This document shows positions 21,809 through 31,462 of a stretch of DNA of 64,000 nucleotides, in pieces (the first letter of the stretch is position 1; the number at the start of each line of letters is the position of its first letter). The notes beneath the pieces were generated by a model. It was not told the origin of the DNA. It ran no database searches and saw only the letters and a list, made by a program, of their open reading frames with translations. The position numbers and the translations under genes were made by a program. Origin of the DNA: CAVQFB01 sp963711675 (GTDB taxonomy: Bacteria; Acidobacteriota; Terriglobia; Terriglobales; Acidobacteriaceae); the NCBI GenBank assembly GCA_963711675.1, contig CAVQFB010000009.1, forward strand, positions 1 through 64,000, read 5' to 3'.

Positions 21809-23544
21809 ATGAACCGCAGGGACTGGCTCAAGAATCTGGCGGCGGCAGGGGCAGGTCTCGCTCTTTCATCAGTTTCCTCCCAAATTGCTTGCCTCTGCGG
21901 CCCAGCCTCCTTATTTCCCGCGCTACGTGGACGTCGCGAAAGACGCCGGTCTTCTGGCCAAGACGGTTCTTGTCGGCCACGAGGACAAGGATTTTCTGCT
22001 TTCCACGACCGGCGGCGGCATCGCGCTATTCGACTACGACAACGACGGCTGGCTCGACATCTTCGTCGTCAACGGCTGGGGGCTTGAACGAATTTCCCAA
22101 AGGTGAGGAGCCGACCAACCACCTGTATCGCAACAATCGCGACGGCACCTTTACCGACGTCACCGAAAAGGCAGGACTGGTACGCCACGGCTGGGGACAG
22201 GGCGTCTGCGTCGGCGACTACGACAACGACGGCAATCTCGATCTTTTCGTCACCTATTTCGGCAAGAACGTGCTTTACCACAACAATGGCAACGGCACTT
22301 TCACCGACGTAACTCGCGAATCCGGCCTGCTGCAGACCGGAGGAACACTGGAATACCGGCGCAGCTTTCGTCGATTACAACCGCGACGGCCATCTCGATC
22401 TCTTCGTCAGCAACTACGTTGACCACCAATACGGCCTGACGCTTTATGACAGCAATCCCGCTCTGGTGGGCCAGCAGTCTCCTGTGCTTTACGGCGTCGC
22501 CGGACTCAAAGGGACGAAGAACTTTCTCTATCGCAACAATCGCAACGGCACTTTCACCGACGTGTCCGAAGCGGCGGGGATCCGCAAGGCCGAGTCCGAC
22601 ATTTGGATTTACTCCCTGCGTCGGCGACTACGACAACGACGGTTGGCCCGACATCTACGTTGCGGACGACTCAACTCCCAGCCTGCTCTTCATGAACAAC
22701 CGCGACGGCACCTTCCGCGAGAGCGGGATGCTCGCCGGTGTGGCTTACGATGCCAACGGCCGTACGCAGGGCGGGATGGGCGCCGACTCCGTCGATTACG
22801 ACGGCGACGGGTTTCTCGATCTCGTGAAGACGAATTTCTCCGACGAGATGCCGAGCCTTTATCACAACGAGGGCAAGGGCTTCTTCACCGATGTGACCGT
22901 TCCGTCGGGACTCGCGGGTGAAACTACGTCGGTGAAATGGGGCACCGGCTTCATCGACTTCGACGATGACGGGCAGCCCGACATCGCTGATTGTCAGCGG
23001 TTCCATCTATGCTCCGGGAACCGGCACTGCACCACAAACTCCCGAAGACGGACAGCAAGCTGATTCTGATGCGCAACGTTGATGGCAATCGTTTCGCTGA
23101 ATATCTCGGATCAGGCCGGCCCCGCTTTTGCTGAGTCCCGATGCAGTCGTGGCGCAGCGTTTGGCGACATCTTCAATACCGGCCGCATCGACATCGTGAT
23201 CAATAACCTTAATGACTCATCCTTCGTTGCTGCGGAATCAATCGCCATCGTCGAACTCATGGTTGCTGGTGAAACTGGTCGGAACCAGGACCAACCGCGC
23301 TGCCATAGGGTCGCGTGTGGTCGTGACGCGAACAACCGACGCCAGGTGCAGGAGGTTCGAAGCGGCGGCAGTTTCTGTTCGCAGAGTGATCTCCGTCTTG
23401 CATTTCGGTCTGGGACCGGCGAAGGACGCTCGTCTTCAGGTTCGCTGGCTTGGCGGCGCGGAAGAAACGCTTGAGCATGTTCCCGCGAATCGGCTCGTCG
23501 TGATTCAGGAAGGCAAAGGAATCGTCTCACAGGAAGCATTTTGA
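21809..23544 (+). CDS. CRTAC1-family secreted FG-GAP/ASPIC-UnbV protein (frame-disrupted)
   Basis: An exported beta-propeller protein. The N-terminus MNRRDWLKNLAAAGAGLALS is a twin-arginine-type signal. Repeated FG-GAP/VCBS blades follow with calcium-type DxDxDG motifs (FDYDNDGWLDIFVVNGWG, GDYDNDGNLDLFVTYFG, GDYDNDGWPDIYVADDS, VDYDGDGFLDLVKTNFS). Many blades are followed by the linker RNNRDGTFTDV. The C-terminal ASPIC/UnbV domain is seen as GSRVVVTR and LRFGLG-type LHFGLGPAKDARLQVRW. Frame changes are near 21880, 22085, 22345, 22600, 22985 and 23060-23210. The stop overlaps the TTG start of the TPR gene. CRTAC1 plus TPR gene pairs are frequent in Acidobacteriota; their molecular role is not established. 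Confidence 0.85.
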
Positions 23545-25381
23545 AATTGCCCGCTCCCGCAACCGGCCGTTTTTCCGCTCCGGCTAGGCTAGTCGTCTCG
23601 GCTTTCTTAATCTTGGCCGTAACCAGTTCAGCTCTGCCCCAGACGAACAACGCTCAAGCGGCCTATGAACAGGCAATTCAGCTCCTCCAGAGCGGCAAGA
23701 CGGCGGATGCCCTCGCCTCGATCGACGCCGCCATCGCCGCCGGAGCGCGCGATCCGTCTCTCCACAATCTCAAAGGACTGGCCGCCAGCGAACTCGGCCG
23801 CGACGGCGAAGCCGAGGAGAGTTTTCGAACTGTCATCCGGCTCTCTCCACAATCGGCGATGGGATACACCAATCTTGGCGTGCTTCTTTCGAAGCTCGGC
23901 CGCAATCAGGAAGCGGCAAATACTTTCCGCGAGGCCTTGCAGCGCGACCCGAAGAGCTTTACTGCGTTGCTTGGACTTGGTGAGACGCTTGCCGCTCTTC
24001 AGAAGTACGACGAAGCCGCAAGTTATCTGCAGAAAGCGTGGGATGTTCGTCCCGGGGATTTTCAGGCAGGATACGAGTGGGCTCACGCGCTGCTCGAAGC
24101 AAAACAACCTGCAGCGGCGAAGAAAGCTCTGACACAGGTGCCTGCGCCGTCTGAAGCTGGTTTGGCGCTGAAGTATTACTCACTCGCCGGAGTTATCTCG
24201 GAGGCCGTGCAGGATGCAGCAGGTGCAGCGGAATCTTATCGTCAGGCTTACGCCCTCGATCCTCACTCGTATGAAATTTACCTGGCACTTTTGCGCGCCA
24301 GCCTCTCGCCGGAAGGCGCTCCTTCCGAACCTCTCCCCGCTCCGCCGGAGAACCTCTCCGCCGCTCAAAACCTTGCTATCGGTATTCTCTTGATCTCTCA
24401 CGACGGATACGAAGAAGCAATTCCTCCGTTGGAAAGAGCTTTGCAGCAGGACCCATCCAACGAAATCGCCACCCTGAACCTTGCTTCTGGCGTACAAGAA
24501 CGTCGGGAAATCTGCCGCCGCAATCGAGCTGATACAGCGCGCGCTTGAGCAGCATCCCTCGGCCGCTCTTCACAACATGTTGGCGAGGCTTGAAGAAGAG
24601 TCGGGCCAGTATGTCGAGGCCGTCCAGAACTATCAGCGCGCCGTGGAACTCGAGCCTACGAACGAGCAGTATTATTTCGACCTCGGCATGGAGTACCTGT
24701 CGCACTTCACGTTCGGTCCGGCTCTCGATGTGTTCCGCGTTGGCACGCAAAAATTTCCAAGCTCTTCACGACAATTCCTGGGGCTGGCTTTCAGTCACTA
24801 TGCGGTGCGCGAATACCCGGACGCCGCCGATGCTTTCACCAAGGCGCTCGAGATCGAACCGGATTCGCCGGCCGTCTTGAAAGCCTGGAACACGGTCCTC
24901 AGTTTCCTGGCACCCAATGATTGGGAGGCCTTGCTGCCACGTTTGGACCGGTTGCAGACCGCAAATCCGCAGAATGCTGACCTTGCCTTCTGCTACGGGG
25001 CCGCTCTTTTTCGCTCGGAGTTTGCCAAGGGACCGAAGGCTGCTTTGGAGCGTTCGCAGAGCCTGCTCGAGAAGTCCGTAAAACTGCGGTCAGACTTTCC
25101 CGCCGGCCCATCTTGAATTGGGTGGCCTGTACGCCGCGCAAAAACAGGATCAGAAGGCGGTGGACGAGTATCTTGAGATGATTCGGCAGGATCCCAAGTC
25201 CGAAATTGCGCACTACCGGCTGGGTCAGGTTTATCGAGACATGAACAAAATGGATTTGGCGACTCAGGAACTTGCCCGCTACCAGGAACTCTCCCGCATC
25301 CACGAGGAAGAACTCAAACGCAACCGCAGCGCCATCCAGCAGTTCGTTCTCTCCCAAGCCGGCAAGCCGGGCAACCAATAG
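23541..25381 (+). CDS. exported TPR-repeat protein (frame-disrupted)
   Basis: A ~613-aa protein. A TTG start overlaps the previous stop, and a signal-peptide-like segment (LVVSAFLILAVTSSALPQ) follows. At least ten tetratricopeptide repeats are visible, with consensus residues such as GYTNLGVLLSKLGRNQEAAN, YQRAVELEPTNEQYYFDLG and HYRLGQVYRDMNKMDLATQE. Frame changes are near 24485 and 25110. TPR arrays bind proteins. The overlap with the CRTAC1 gene suggests translational coupling and a shared periplasmic or outer-membrane role. It converges with the minus-strand iolG copy, whose stop is 9 nt away. Confidence 0.85.
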
Positions 25382-25390
25382 CGAGCGCCA

Positions 25391-26435
25391 TCAATTCTCA
25401 TCTGCCGCGCGTGAACTTCGCGTGCGATTCTGCACTTTTACGGCGCGGCCTTCACGGTAGGAGCGCTCCGCCGCCGCTGCCACCGCGACCGCCTGGCGGC
25501 CATCGAATGCATCAACCTTCGGCGCACGATCCGCGAGAATCGTTTGCACAAAGTCACGCATTTCGTCGAGATATCCCTCGGGCGAATCGGGCCAGGAAGT
25601 GATCGACGATATCGGTTTTGGCGCCCGCTGCCGTGAGCACTAACTCGGCGGTCTGCTGCAGATATCCCATGATAATGGTTCCTTTCGAGCCCACGATCTC
25701 GGTGCGAATGTCGTACCCGTATCCCGACTGCATGTAGTTCTCGACCGCGCCCAGCGTGCCACGCGAAAATTTCATGTTGAGAAGGGCGGTATCGATGTCA
25801 TTGAACTGCGCGATCTCAGGAAACACGAGAACCGCGCCATAAGCATGGATCTCAGAGATCTCGTCGTTCATCAGCCAGCGGCCCAGATCAAACTCATGGA
25901 TCGTCGAATCCTGGAAGAACATGCCATTGACTCCACTGGCCATGTAGCTGACCGGCGGAGGCGCGGGGTCGCGTGCCAGGGATTTGAAGATCACGGGTTC
26001 GCCGATCTCTCCGGCCTCAATGCGCTTCTTGGCCTTCACATTGGGAGGATCGTAGCGCCGGACATGTCCTACCTGAACTCGCACCCCCGCCTTTTCCGTA
26101 AGGTCAAGCAGTTCGTCGGCTTCTTCTACGCGTCAGCGTAAAGGGCTTTTCGCAGAAAATATCCTTACCTGCCTGGGCGCAAACTTTCATCGCCGCGCCA
26201 TGAAACTTCGCCGGCGTCACAACCACAATCGCCTGCATGTCCTTCCGCTCCGCCAGCGCCTCGACGCTATTGTAGGCGTGCTCGATTTCAAGCTCTGCCG
26301 CCACTTGCTCCGCGCGCTTCAGATCGGCATCAGCAACCGCTATCAGGTGGGCTTCCGGGATCAAGCGGCGGAGGTTGTACGCGTGCTGCTTCCCCATCGT
26401 GCCCACCCCAACTACCCTATGCCCAACTTCGCCAT
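25391..26435 (-). CDS. iolG: inositol 2-dehydrogenase, IolG type (frame-disrupted, copy 2)
   Basis: The second Gfo/Idh/MocA inositol dehydrogenase. The start MAKLGIG at 26435 continues as VVGVGTMGKQHAYNLRRL after a one-base slip near 26417. The EKP motif is GKDIFCEKPFTL. Substrate-side motifs are VGHVRRYDPPN, DSTIHEFDLGRWLMNDEIS and YMQSGYGYDIRTEIVGS. The last frame changes (near 26120 and 25595) lead into EMRDFVQTILADRAPKVDAF and a stop at 25391. The repaired length is ~348 aa. Paralogous to 11408-12423 but clearly diverged, so the two copies may prefer different inositol isomers. Last gene of the minus-strand operon begun at 30073. Confidence 0.85.
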
Positions 26436-27486
26436 AAGCGGTCCTCTGTGCTCGCAGTATAGTATTTGATTCTTACCGGACCGCGCTTTTTTCACGGCCT
26501 GATAGATCGCGTCAATAATAATGATGTCCCGCAGACCCTGCTCGCCACTGGGTTCCGGGCTCTGTCCTTCCCGAATGCAGCTCGCGAAATAGTCCAGCTC
26601 GAGAGCGAATTCGTCGATCGGCTTGAACGTCTTCGCAAACCACTTCCCACCGACCTTTCCGCTGATCCTGCGCTCTTCTTCGAAAGCAAACGCCGGAGCC
26701 AGTTCCGCCCAGCCTTTCTCCCCATGAACATGGACAAAAGAAGAGAAAGCCGCGCTGTAAGCCGCGCTCCCTTGCAGGACAAGGCCGCTCGGGAAATCCA
26801 GCCGGAACGCGACGCCTTCTTCCACCTCTTTGTATCGTCTCCGATCGCGCACCCAGCTTATGCCAGTCGCCGTCGCCGGGTCCTCGTCAACCAGCCAGCG
26901 GCACGTATTCACGCAGTAGACGCCGAGGTCGGTCAGCGGCCCCCCGCCGCACAACTTCTTCGAGAACAGCCAGGCCGGCGAGTTGTCACCGAAGGGCCGA
27001 AGCTCGGAGAACAGGGTGTGAATGATATCGATCCGGCCCAGATCGCCGCTCGTGATCATCTTCTTGAGCATCAGGCTGCTGGGCTCGAAATACTTGCGGT
27101 AGGCGGTCATGAACAGAACTTTGTTCTTGCGGCACGTATCGACCATGTTGCGAGCTTGCTGGACCGTTGCCGCCAGAGGCTTTTCGCATAGCACATGCTT
27201 GCCCGCTTTCGCCGCCGCGACGCGCATATTTTTCGTGCTCTCCGGGCGGCGTGGCGATGTACACCGCCTCGACGGCAGGATTTTCGAGGCATTGGGAAAA
27301 CTCGTCGTAGCTGTAAGCCTGGCTGGCGCTGAATTCTTGCGCGTACTTCTTGGCTTTATTCTTGTCTCCACTCACGACCGCGACCAGCTTGGATTTCTTG
27401 CTGTGTGCGAACGCGGGCAGCACCGCCATTTGCGAAATGCTGCCCAAGCCCACCACCGCATACCCGACTCGTTTTCCCGACGCCAT
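26412..27486 (-). CDS. GFOR-like Gfo/Idh/MocA dehydrogenase (one to two frame changes)
   Basis: An NAD(P)-dependent oxidoreductase. The start ASGKRVGYAVVGLGSISQMA carries the Rossmann glycines, GKHVLCEKPLAAT the EKP motif, LFMTAYRKYFEPSS the catalytic-region Tyr, and GGGPLTDLGVYCVNTCRWL the conserved Asp/His-type region. It is a paralogue of 14833-15856 throughout its length. A frame change near 27245 splits the nucleotide-binding half. Another in an A6 run near 26490 probably alters the last residues, where PVRIKY is expected. It overlaps or abuts the start of the iolG copy 2, consistent with one operon. Substrate unknown, probably a cyclitol or an aldose. Confidence 0.83.
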
Positions 27487-27517
27487 CCCTAAGCCCCCCG
27501 TGCCTACCCTTCCTGCA

Positions 27518-28823
27518 TCAGCTCTCTCGGTCAGCGCGGCTGAGCCCCTGGTTCTTGATCGCTTTGTGCTCTAGCCCGCGAACTTCCTCGATGTTCTCGA
27601 GAACCTTGTGGATTGCATCGACAATGCTGTCGACGTTCTCTTTGCCGCCGAGGAAGAGGTGATGCGAGAACCACACCGCCTCGTGGTACGCGGCCCGCTC
27701 CGCCGCCGGACACTGACCCTTGTACATGTTTCGCAAGTCGAGCGGCTTGGGACGTCCCCAGCTCAGAGCCGGAAAATCAGTAGGATCAAGCGGGAATAGC
27801 GAACTGCTATAGACGGGCTCATAAAAGAGTCCATCGCACGGTATTCCTTCCAGCTGAAGAGCCGCGACGAAGGCTGCGCGCGGGATATCCTTCACCTGTT
27901 CTGCGAAATACTTCATCACGTACCCATAAGGAGCCAGGCGCGTGATCCGAGGTTCGGGCTTGAACAGCCCGATACCTTGTGTCCCACCATGCGCGACTCG
28001 AAATATTCCATGTTCTTCTGCGCGGATCTTGGCCTGATCGGGAAGCCGCTCCAGCTGCGCCCCCAGCACCGCCGCCTGGAATTCACCCAGCCGGTAGTTG
28101 AAGCCGATGATCCGATGTGTGGAATTGGTCGGTGACGCTCTTCCGTCCCGCATTGATGTAGGACTGGACCCGCTCGAAGTATTCGAGGTTGTTGGTGATG
28201 ACGGCTCCGCCCTCGCCCGACGTGATCAGCTTGCTGGATTGAAAACTGAAAGCGCCCAGGTCTCCAATCGACCCTGCGCCTTTGCCGCGCCACATGCCGC
28301 CATGAGCATGCGCGCAGTCTTCGATGACCTTGATGCCGTGCTTGGCGGCCAGCGGAATGAGCATATCGAGATCGGCAAACCTCATGCCCAGATGCACTGG
28401 CAGACAGCGCCTTCGTCTTGGGAGTGATTGCCTGCTCGACCAGCTTCGCGTCGAGGCAATACGTCTCCGGATCGACGTCGACGAAAACCGGCACCGCGTT
28501 CATCAGCAGTACCGGACCGACCGTTCCCTCCCACGTATAGGCGGGAACGATCACTTCGTCGCCGGGGCGGATATCGATGGCCTTGAGCGCCGCCTGAATT
28601 GCCACAGTGCCGGTGTTCACCATTGGCCATACTTCGCAGTGTGGACTTGGCAAATTTCTTGCCGAACGCGTCAGCGTGTTTGCCGGGAAATGGTTGTCCG
28701 CCCCAGTTGTGATTCGCCAAAACGTCTTCGAGCGCGCGTCTTCTCTTTGTCGGTAAAAATAGGCCAGGCATCAAAGCGCTTTTTTCGGACAGGCTCTCCG
28801 CCCGTGATCGCCAGTTTTCCCAT
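27518..28823 (-). CDS. DegT/DnrJ/EryC1/StrS-family aminotransferase (frame-disrupted)
   Basis: A PLP enzyme of the sugar/cyclitol aminotransferase family, ~435 aa after repair. It starts at an ATG behind AAGGAGAAT (MGKLAITGGEPVRKKRFDAW). Motifs in order are ALKAIDIRPGDEVIVPAYTW, VFVDVDPETYCLDAKLVEQA, the PLP-binding Asp region VIEDCAHAHGG, the Schiff-base Lys in SFQSSKLITSGEGGAVITNN, and GFNYRLGEFQAAVLGAQL. The N-terminus (GGEPVR..W) and length match the L-glutamine:scyllo-inosose aminotransferase branch (StsC/BtrR-like) better than generic UDP-sugar aminotransferases; this is motif-level judgement. Frame changes are near 28740, 28640, 28390, 28110, 28015 and 27970. In this context it may make or degrade an amino-cyclitol. 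Confidence 0.82.
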
Positions 28824-28925
28824 CGGATATTCTCCTTCAAGTAGATGCGGGCGTCCAGTGAGTGCGGCACCGTAAATGAAATTCTGCCTAGTTTCTTCAG
28901 CCGAAGTCGCAGTCAGGCCCACGGC

Positions 28926-30073
28926 TCAATCGCGACCTTCATGGAATCCGGCGCGATAGACTTTGTGTACAGCAGCTTCAACGTCACGAAGCGGAAAGCG
29001 GTGAGAGACAAATTCGCGCAAAGGATACGTCACATATATCGAGCCATCTGCCGCATGCTTGGGCCATAGCTTGCGGGTTCTTCGCCGCCGACGCCAAGTA
29101 TTCGAACGCTCTTCGCGCAGAGATGGCGATACGGGCTGATCGGCACTTCCCCGAGGTCGGAGAAGTTGCCGGCTTCAAGCAGAAGCCCTCCCAATCGCAG
29201 CATCTCGAGCCCTTCAGGCACGGCCTTCGGCACGCCCGCGGTCTCAATCACCATGTCAGCGCCACGTCCCTGAGTCAGTCTGCGGACAAAATCCAGACCG
29301 GTCGGCCAGAGTGGTGTTCGAGCGTTCAACACATAGTCGGCCCCAAGTCGCTTGGCAAACTGCAAGCCGGTAGTCGGAAAGATCGACCGCAATGATATTC
29401 CCCGCTCCAAGCATCCGCGCCTTCATCAGGAAACACATGCCCAGCGGCCCAACTCCCAGCACCACGACCGTATCGTCGAAAAGGAAGGCCTCGCTAGGGA
29501 ACGACCGACATCTGCTTGGCGCGGTCCAGACCCACAGTCACCGCCATAATTTCCGTGAGCACCGCGACTTCGGACGGAAGATCATCCGGAACTCGAACCA
29601 GAAAACTTCCCGGAATGATGTACATGTACTGCGACCAGCCGCCAAACAGATGCGGCGGATCGGCAGCGCTCAGATTGTTGCCGTAGTCCGTCATGTTCTG
29701 GCAGAAGTAGTACGGAAATCGTGCCGGCAGTAGTAACAGTCGCCGCAGGAAACATTCGCGCCCACGACAACCCGGTCGCCGACTTTGAGTGGAACGCCTT
29801 CGAAATCGGAGTATTGGCCGTTTCCGCCAATCGCCGCCACCGTGGCTACATTCTCGTGCCCCTGAATGATAGGGAAACGAATCTGCTTCCCACTGCCCGC
29901 TCCCGCGTATTGCGTGGTGAATCCCTGGTAGGTGTGCTTGTCGGTGCCGCAGATTCCCGACAACTCCATCTTCAGCAGAACGCAACCCGGCGCGGGCTCC
30001 GGCAAGGGATACTCACGCAGTTCGTAGTTTCCGGGTTCGACCAGCGCGGCGGCAAGAACTGTTTAGCGGACAT
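28926..30073 (-). CDS. Zn-dependent medium-chain dehydrogenase (frame-disrupted)
   Basis: A MDR-superfamily alcohol/polyol dehydrogenase of ~380 aa after repair. The catalytic-zinc cysteine is in LSGICGTDKHTYQG, the zinc/Glu motif in IQGHENVATVAAIG, and the structural-zinc region in VSCGDCYYCRH. The Rossmann part is VVVLGVGPLGMCFLMKA and DMVIETAGVPKAVPEGLEML. The C-terminus reads PLREFVSHRFPLRDVEAA and ends at the TGA at 28926. Frame changes are near 30030, 29715, 29505, 29390 and 29040. It is the first gene downstream of the minus-strand AAGCGCTT promoter (30176-30136). A Zn-dehydrogenase beside IolG recalls the Thermotoga-type inositol route, where a second oxidation follows IolG; the parallel is an inference. 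Confidence 0.83.
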
Positions 30074-30135
30074 TGCTAAAGACCTCGCAGAGCAGCCCCG
30101 AAGCGGCTACCGGACAGCAGAAATGCTGCTCTTGA

Positions 30136-30176
30136 TAAGCGCTTAGAACAATAGCGACGGAAGCGGGATTTGTCAA
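30136..30176 (-). promoter_or_regulatory. promoter and TAAGCGCTTA operator of the minus-strand cyclitol operon
   Basis: Reading the minus strand: TTGACA (30176-30171), a 17-bp spacer, TATTGT, two bases, then the palindrome TAAGCGCTTA (30145-30136). The TTGACA-to-AAGCGCTT distance is 26 bp, the same as at 15973-16013. It lies 63 bp ahead of the Zn-dehydrogenase start. Confidence 0.72.
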
Positions 30177-30234
30177 GCCGATATTCGCCGCGACCGCGCT
30201 TGGGCTCTCGCGACCACAGCCCGCCGTCCATCCA

Positions 30235-31356
30235 TCAATTGGTCGAATCCAGCCGCATGCGCTTCTGTTCCTGGGCGGCCGCCTTGCGCTTCAATTCTTC
30301 GAAGATCTGCAATTCCTTTCGCGCGGCATCCATCTGCCCCTGCTCTTTGTAGAGGCTGAAGAGCAGGTAGTGTGCGTCCTGATCGTTGGGGTCCGCCGTC
30401 ACGATCGACTGCAGAAGTTTCACTGCCTCCGCCGTCTTGCCCTGGGGGTGATAAGTCTTCGCCAGGTCGAGTTGCGCCTCGGTGATCCCAGGTTGGCGCT
30501 CAGCGCCCGCGACAGGTATTGTTGCGCGCTCGTCCAGTTTGTTCTGCTGCAGGTAGACGTCGCCTATGAGGTAGTTGGTCATGGCATCGTTCGGCGAAAT
30601 CTTGAGCTCCTCGTTGAATTCCGCCAGCGCCTCATCCAGCCGTCCAGCCTCGCGATAAACCGTCCCCAGCGCATAGTGAAGTCCGGCCGCGTCCGGCTTC
30701 TGCTCAATGGCCTTCTTGTACTCATTGATCGCAGCCGGCGTCTGGCCCTGCTGGCGGAGCATTTCGGCCCTCAGCTGAAACATGCGGTATGAATCAGGCG
30801 CAATCTTGCTCAACTGCGCGAACGAATTCGACGCCACATACACCGACGCCTTTCCCTTGAAGTAGAGGGCGTCGGGACTGTTTGGTTCAAGTTCGGCCCA
30901 GTGGCTGAGCACAACCAGAGCCTTGTCGTCCTGGCTCTGTCTCAGGTAAGCCAAACCCAGATGGGCCGCGACCACTGGATCGTCTCTCTTGGCCTGGTAC
31001 GCCTTCTCCAGCAGTGGCGTCGCACGGTCCAGATTGCCGGTGTTGAAGTAACTCAGGGCAAGCAGGACCTGTGTGCGGTCCAGCTTGGGATCGAGCTGCA
31101 ATGCCTTCTGGAATTCTGTGATCGCCCGCGAATAGTCGTCCGTCATGTAGAGGGCGAGACCCAGGTTGGAATGAGCTTCCGCCGACCGCGGATCCAGCTT
31201 GATCACCTGCTCGTAGACGTTTCTTGCGCGGTCATATTGCTGATCTCGCAGAGCGGCCTGCCCCTGCGTCGCCAGGTCGGATAGTTGTTGAGTCTGTGCC
31301 AGCACGGCACCGGACAGCACCAAAATTCCAACAGTAGAGAGAAGGCCTAGATCCAT
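30235..31356 (-). CDS. exported TPR-repeat protein
   Basis: A ~373-aa protein counted from an internal ATG that begins a signal peptide (MDLGLLSTVGILVLSGAVLA); the frame is open to 31455. About nine TPR units are visible (AEAHSNLGLALYMTDDYSRA, AGLHYALGTVYREAGRLDEA, DAHYLLFSLYKEQGQMDAAR). The stretch near 30493-30545 reads out of register in this frame. The +1/-1 alternative gives the expected TPR pattern AQQYLSRALSANLG, so two compensating indels are present. It sits between the cyclitol operon and a sulfite-oxidase-like gene on the same strand. A protein-binding scaffold is likely; the partner is unknown. Confidence 0.85.
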   Translation of the reverse strand: MDLGLLSTVGILVLSGAVLAQTQQLSDLATQGQAALRDQQYDRARNVYEQVIKLDPRSAEAHSNLGLALYMTDDYSRAITEFQKALQLDPKLDRTQVLLALSYFNTGNLDRATPLLEKAYQAKRDDPVVAAHLGLAYLRQSQDDKALVVLSHWAELEPNSPDALYFKGKASVYVASNSFAQLSKIAPDSYRMFQLRAEMLRQQGQTPAAINEYKKAIEQKPDAAGLHYALGTVYREAGRLDEALAEFNEELKISPNDAMTNYLIGDVYLQQNKLDERATIPVAGAERQPGITEAQLDLAKTYHPQGKTAEAVKLLQSIVTADPNDQDAHYLLFSLYKEQGQMDAARKELQIFEELKRKAAAQEQKRMRLDSTN

Positions 31357-31462
31357 AAGGAACGGCCAATTGTGGGTTCGGAAATGAGGGAAAATCCCAA
31401 TAAATTCGCGCAAGGCGCCCTTGTACCCCATGAAAGTCAAAGCTAAACCAAACACTGATGGC

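Noticed and set aside
28770..28785. AAGCGCTT-like word (CAAAGCGCTTTTTT) as a fourth operator
   Set aside because: It lies inside the DegT coding sequence (KKRFDAW region), with no TTGACA at the expected distance.
10990..30073. Interpretation of the cyclitol region as a true pseudogene cluster
   Set aside because: Breaks are all single-base frame changes with conserved coding on both sides, including compensated pairs, and hit every gene regardless of function; error is the simpler explanation, though reads are needed to settle it.
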